Assembly: GCA_020442225.1 (NCBI GenBank)
Contig: JAGRKR010000128.1
Coordinates: 1 to 5,932 of the forward strand
Direction: 5' to 3'
Length of the DNA stretch: 5,932 nucleotides
Origin: Hyphomicrobiaceae bacterium
Lineage (GTDB): Bacteria > Pseudomonadota > Alphaproteobacteria > Rhizobiales > Hyphomicrobiaceae
Part shown: positions 5,417 to 5,932 of the stretch, piece after piece
Layout of the letters: each line of letters starts with the position of its first letter
Position numbering within the stretch: position 1 is the stretch's first letter
The notes under the pieces: model-generated
What the model saw: the letters and a program-made list of their open reading frames with translations, nothing else
Database searches by the model: none
Told to the model about the DNA's origin: nothing
Made by a program: the position numbers and the translations under genes

Positions 5417-5437
5417 GGAAGACGAAGGGAATGCAGC

Positions 5438-5752
5438 ATGTACGCAGTGATCAAGACGGGCGGCAAGCAATACCGAGTCGCCGCAGAGGACGTCCTCGAG
5501 GTCGAGAAGGTGGTCGGCGATGCCGGTAGCACCGTGGAGTTCACCGACGTTCTGATGGTCGCCGGATCGGGCGCGCCGAAGGTCGGAACCCCGCTGGTGG
5601 CCGGCGCCAAGGTAACCGCCGAGATCGTCGAGCAGGGGCGTGGCCCGAAAGTCATCTCGTTCAAGAAGCGCCGCCGCAAGAACTCGCGCAGGAAGCGCGG
5701 CCATCGGCAGCTCCTGACGACGGTTCGCATCAAGGATATCGTCGGCGCGTGA
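5438..5752 (+). CDS. rplU: 50S ribosomal protein L21 (bL21)
   Basis: L21 is a structural protein of the large ribosomal subunit that binds 23S rRNA near L20. The 104-residue product has the family length of about 103. It opens with the invariant [14 protein letters not shown] and ends with the basic signature FKKRRRKN...GHRQLLT (75-94) and VRIKDIV. The beta-rich middle has the usual VGTPLV...V pattern. The start at 5438 is fixed by the conserved N-terminus and by GAAGGGA (5424-5430) 7 nt upstream; an out-of-frame ATG at 5431 sits between them and is not used. The frame remains open upstream to 5171, but that part is leader DNA. The gene is followed after 37 bp by rpmA, the standard L21-L27 operon order. 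Control is probably through the long structured leader described separately. Confidence 0.98.
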   Translation: MYAVIKTGGKQYRVAAEDVLEVEKVVGDAGSTVEFTDVLMVAGSGAPKVGTPLVAGAKVTAEIVEQGRGPKVISFKKRRRKNSRRKRGHRQLLTTVRIKDIVGA

Positions 5753-5789
5753 GCGTCGCGACCAAGTATTCAGCAGAGGTCAATTCGTC

Positions 5790-5932
5790 ATGGCACATAA
5801 AAAGGCAGGCGGCTCGTCCCGCAACGGTCGCGATACCGCGGGTCGGCGTCTCGGCGTCAAGAAGTTCGGCGGTGAGCACGTCATTCCCGGCAACATCATC
5901 GTGCGTCAGCGCGGCACCCAGTGGCACCCCGG
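5790..5932 (+). CDS. rpmA: 50S ribosomal protein L27 (bL27), C-terminus cut by window edge
   Basis: L27 belongs to the large ribosomal subunit, and its flexible N-terminus reaches the peptidyl transferase centre to help place the tRNA ends. The first 47 codons are present out of about 85-90. They read [15 protein letters not shown], the invariant N-terminus, then [10 protein letters not shown] and [14 protein letters not shown]. There is no Firmicutes-type N-terminal extension needing cleavage. The ribosome site AGAGGT (5775-5780) lies 9 nt before the ATG. It is co-transcribed with rplU; in most Proteobacteria obgE follows further on, outside this window. Confidence 0.98.
   Translation, partial: MAHKKAGGSSRNGRDTAGRRLGVKKFGGEHVIPGNIIVRQRGTQWHP

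Larger units (their letters stand above)
5081..5437. other. 357-bp divergent intergenic region between SDR gene and rplU
   Basis: No gene or tRNA is seen here. The left part holds the SDR leader with a 12-bp palindrome and the SDR promoter candidate. The middle holds a plus-strand terminator (5181-5205) and then the rplU promoter candidate. The right part is the presumed rplU leader of about 170 nt, with a terminator-like hairpin at its very beginning, a further TTTTTT tract (5346-5351), a GTCCG/CGGAC stem (5381-5385 with 5397-5401) and a hairpin just before the rplU ribosome site. The TTTTTT tract at 5346 has only a 4-bp stem before it and I do not call it a terminator. Confidence 0.7.

Noticed and set aside
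5081..5437. tRNA or other structured RNA gene in the region before rplU
   Set aside because: No cloverleaf with T-loop GTTC and matching acceptor arms was found.
5150..5733. Open frames on both strands overlapping rplU and its leader
   Set aside because: They are shadows of rplU or open leader DNA; L21 itself is fixed by its conserved N-terminus at 5438.

Overview
The window reads as ordinary chromosomal DNA from a GC-rich bacterium, most likely an alphaproteobacterium. The reasons are the strong G/C preference at third codon positions, the alphaproteobacterial character of the L21, L27 and HisA sequences, and the mix of amidase, SDR and MFS genes. This placement is an inference from sequence style; no search was run. 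The window cuts two genes: a carboxymuconolactone decarboxylase-family gene at the left edge and rpmA at the right edge.

Layout from left to right: (1) a CMD/PcaC-like gene on the minus strand, running off the left edge; (2) a 227-bp divergent intergenic region with a 7-9-7 inverted repeat and a 12-bp perfect palindrome; (3) a 12-TM MFS transporter on the plus strand; (4) hisA on the minus strand, whose stop codon lies 5 bp from the MFS stop; (5) a divergent intergenic region holding an SOS-box-like direct repeat; (6) a small unrecognised plus-strand gene of about 98 codons with a helix-turn-helix-like segment and a C-terminal QMELF pentapeptide; (7) a minus-strand SDR-amidase pair with overlapping ends, convergent with the small gene; (8) a 357-bp divergent intergenic region with the SDR promoter, the rplU promoter and two convincing rho-independent terminator structures facing rplU; (9) rplU and the start of rpmA on the plus strand.

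How the genes relate: rplU-rpmA is the universal L21-L27 ribosomal operon. The SDR and amidase are almost certainly one transcription unit, probably for oxidation and hydrolysis of an unknown small molecule. The CMD-family gene and the MFS transporter diverge from a shared control region and may serve the same catabolic process, but nothing here proves it. hisA stands apart from the other his genes, at least within this window.

No phage, IS, CRISPR, tRNA or rRNA was seen. The signals most worth a second look are a terminator-like hairpin with six Ts placed almost at the predicted rplU transcription start, and the small HTH-like protein with a beta-clamp-type tail, preceded by a GTTC-N8-GTTC element one base longer than the alphaproteobacterial LexA box.
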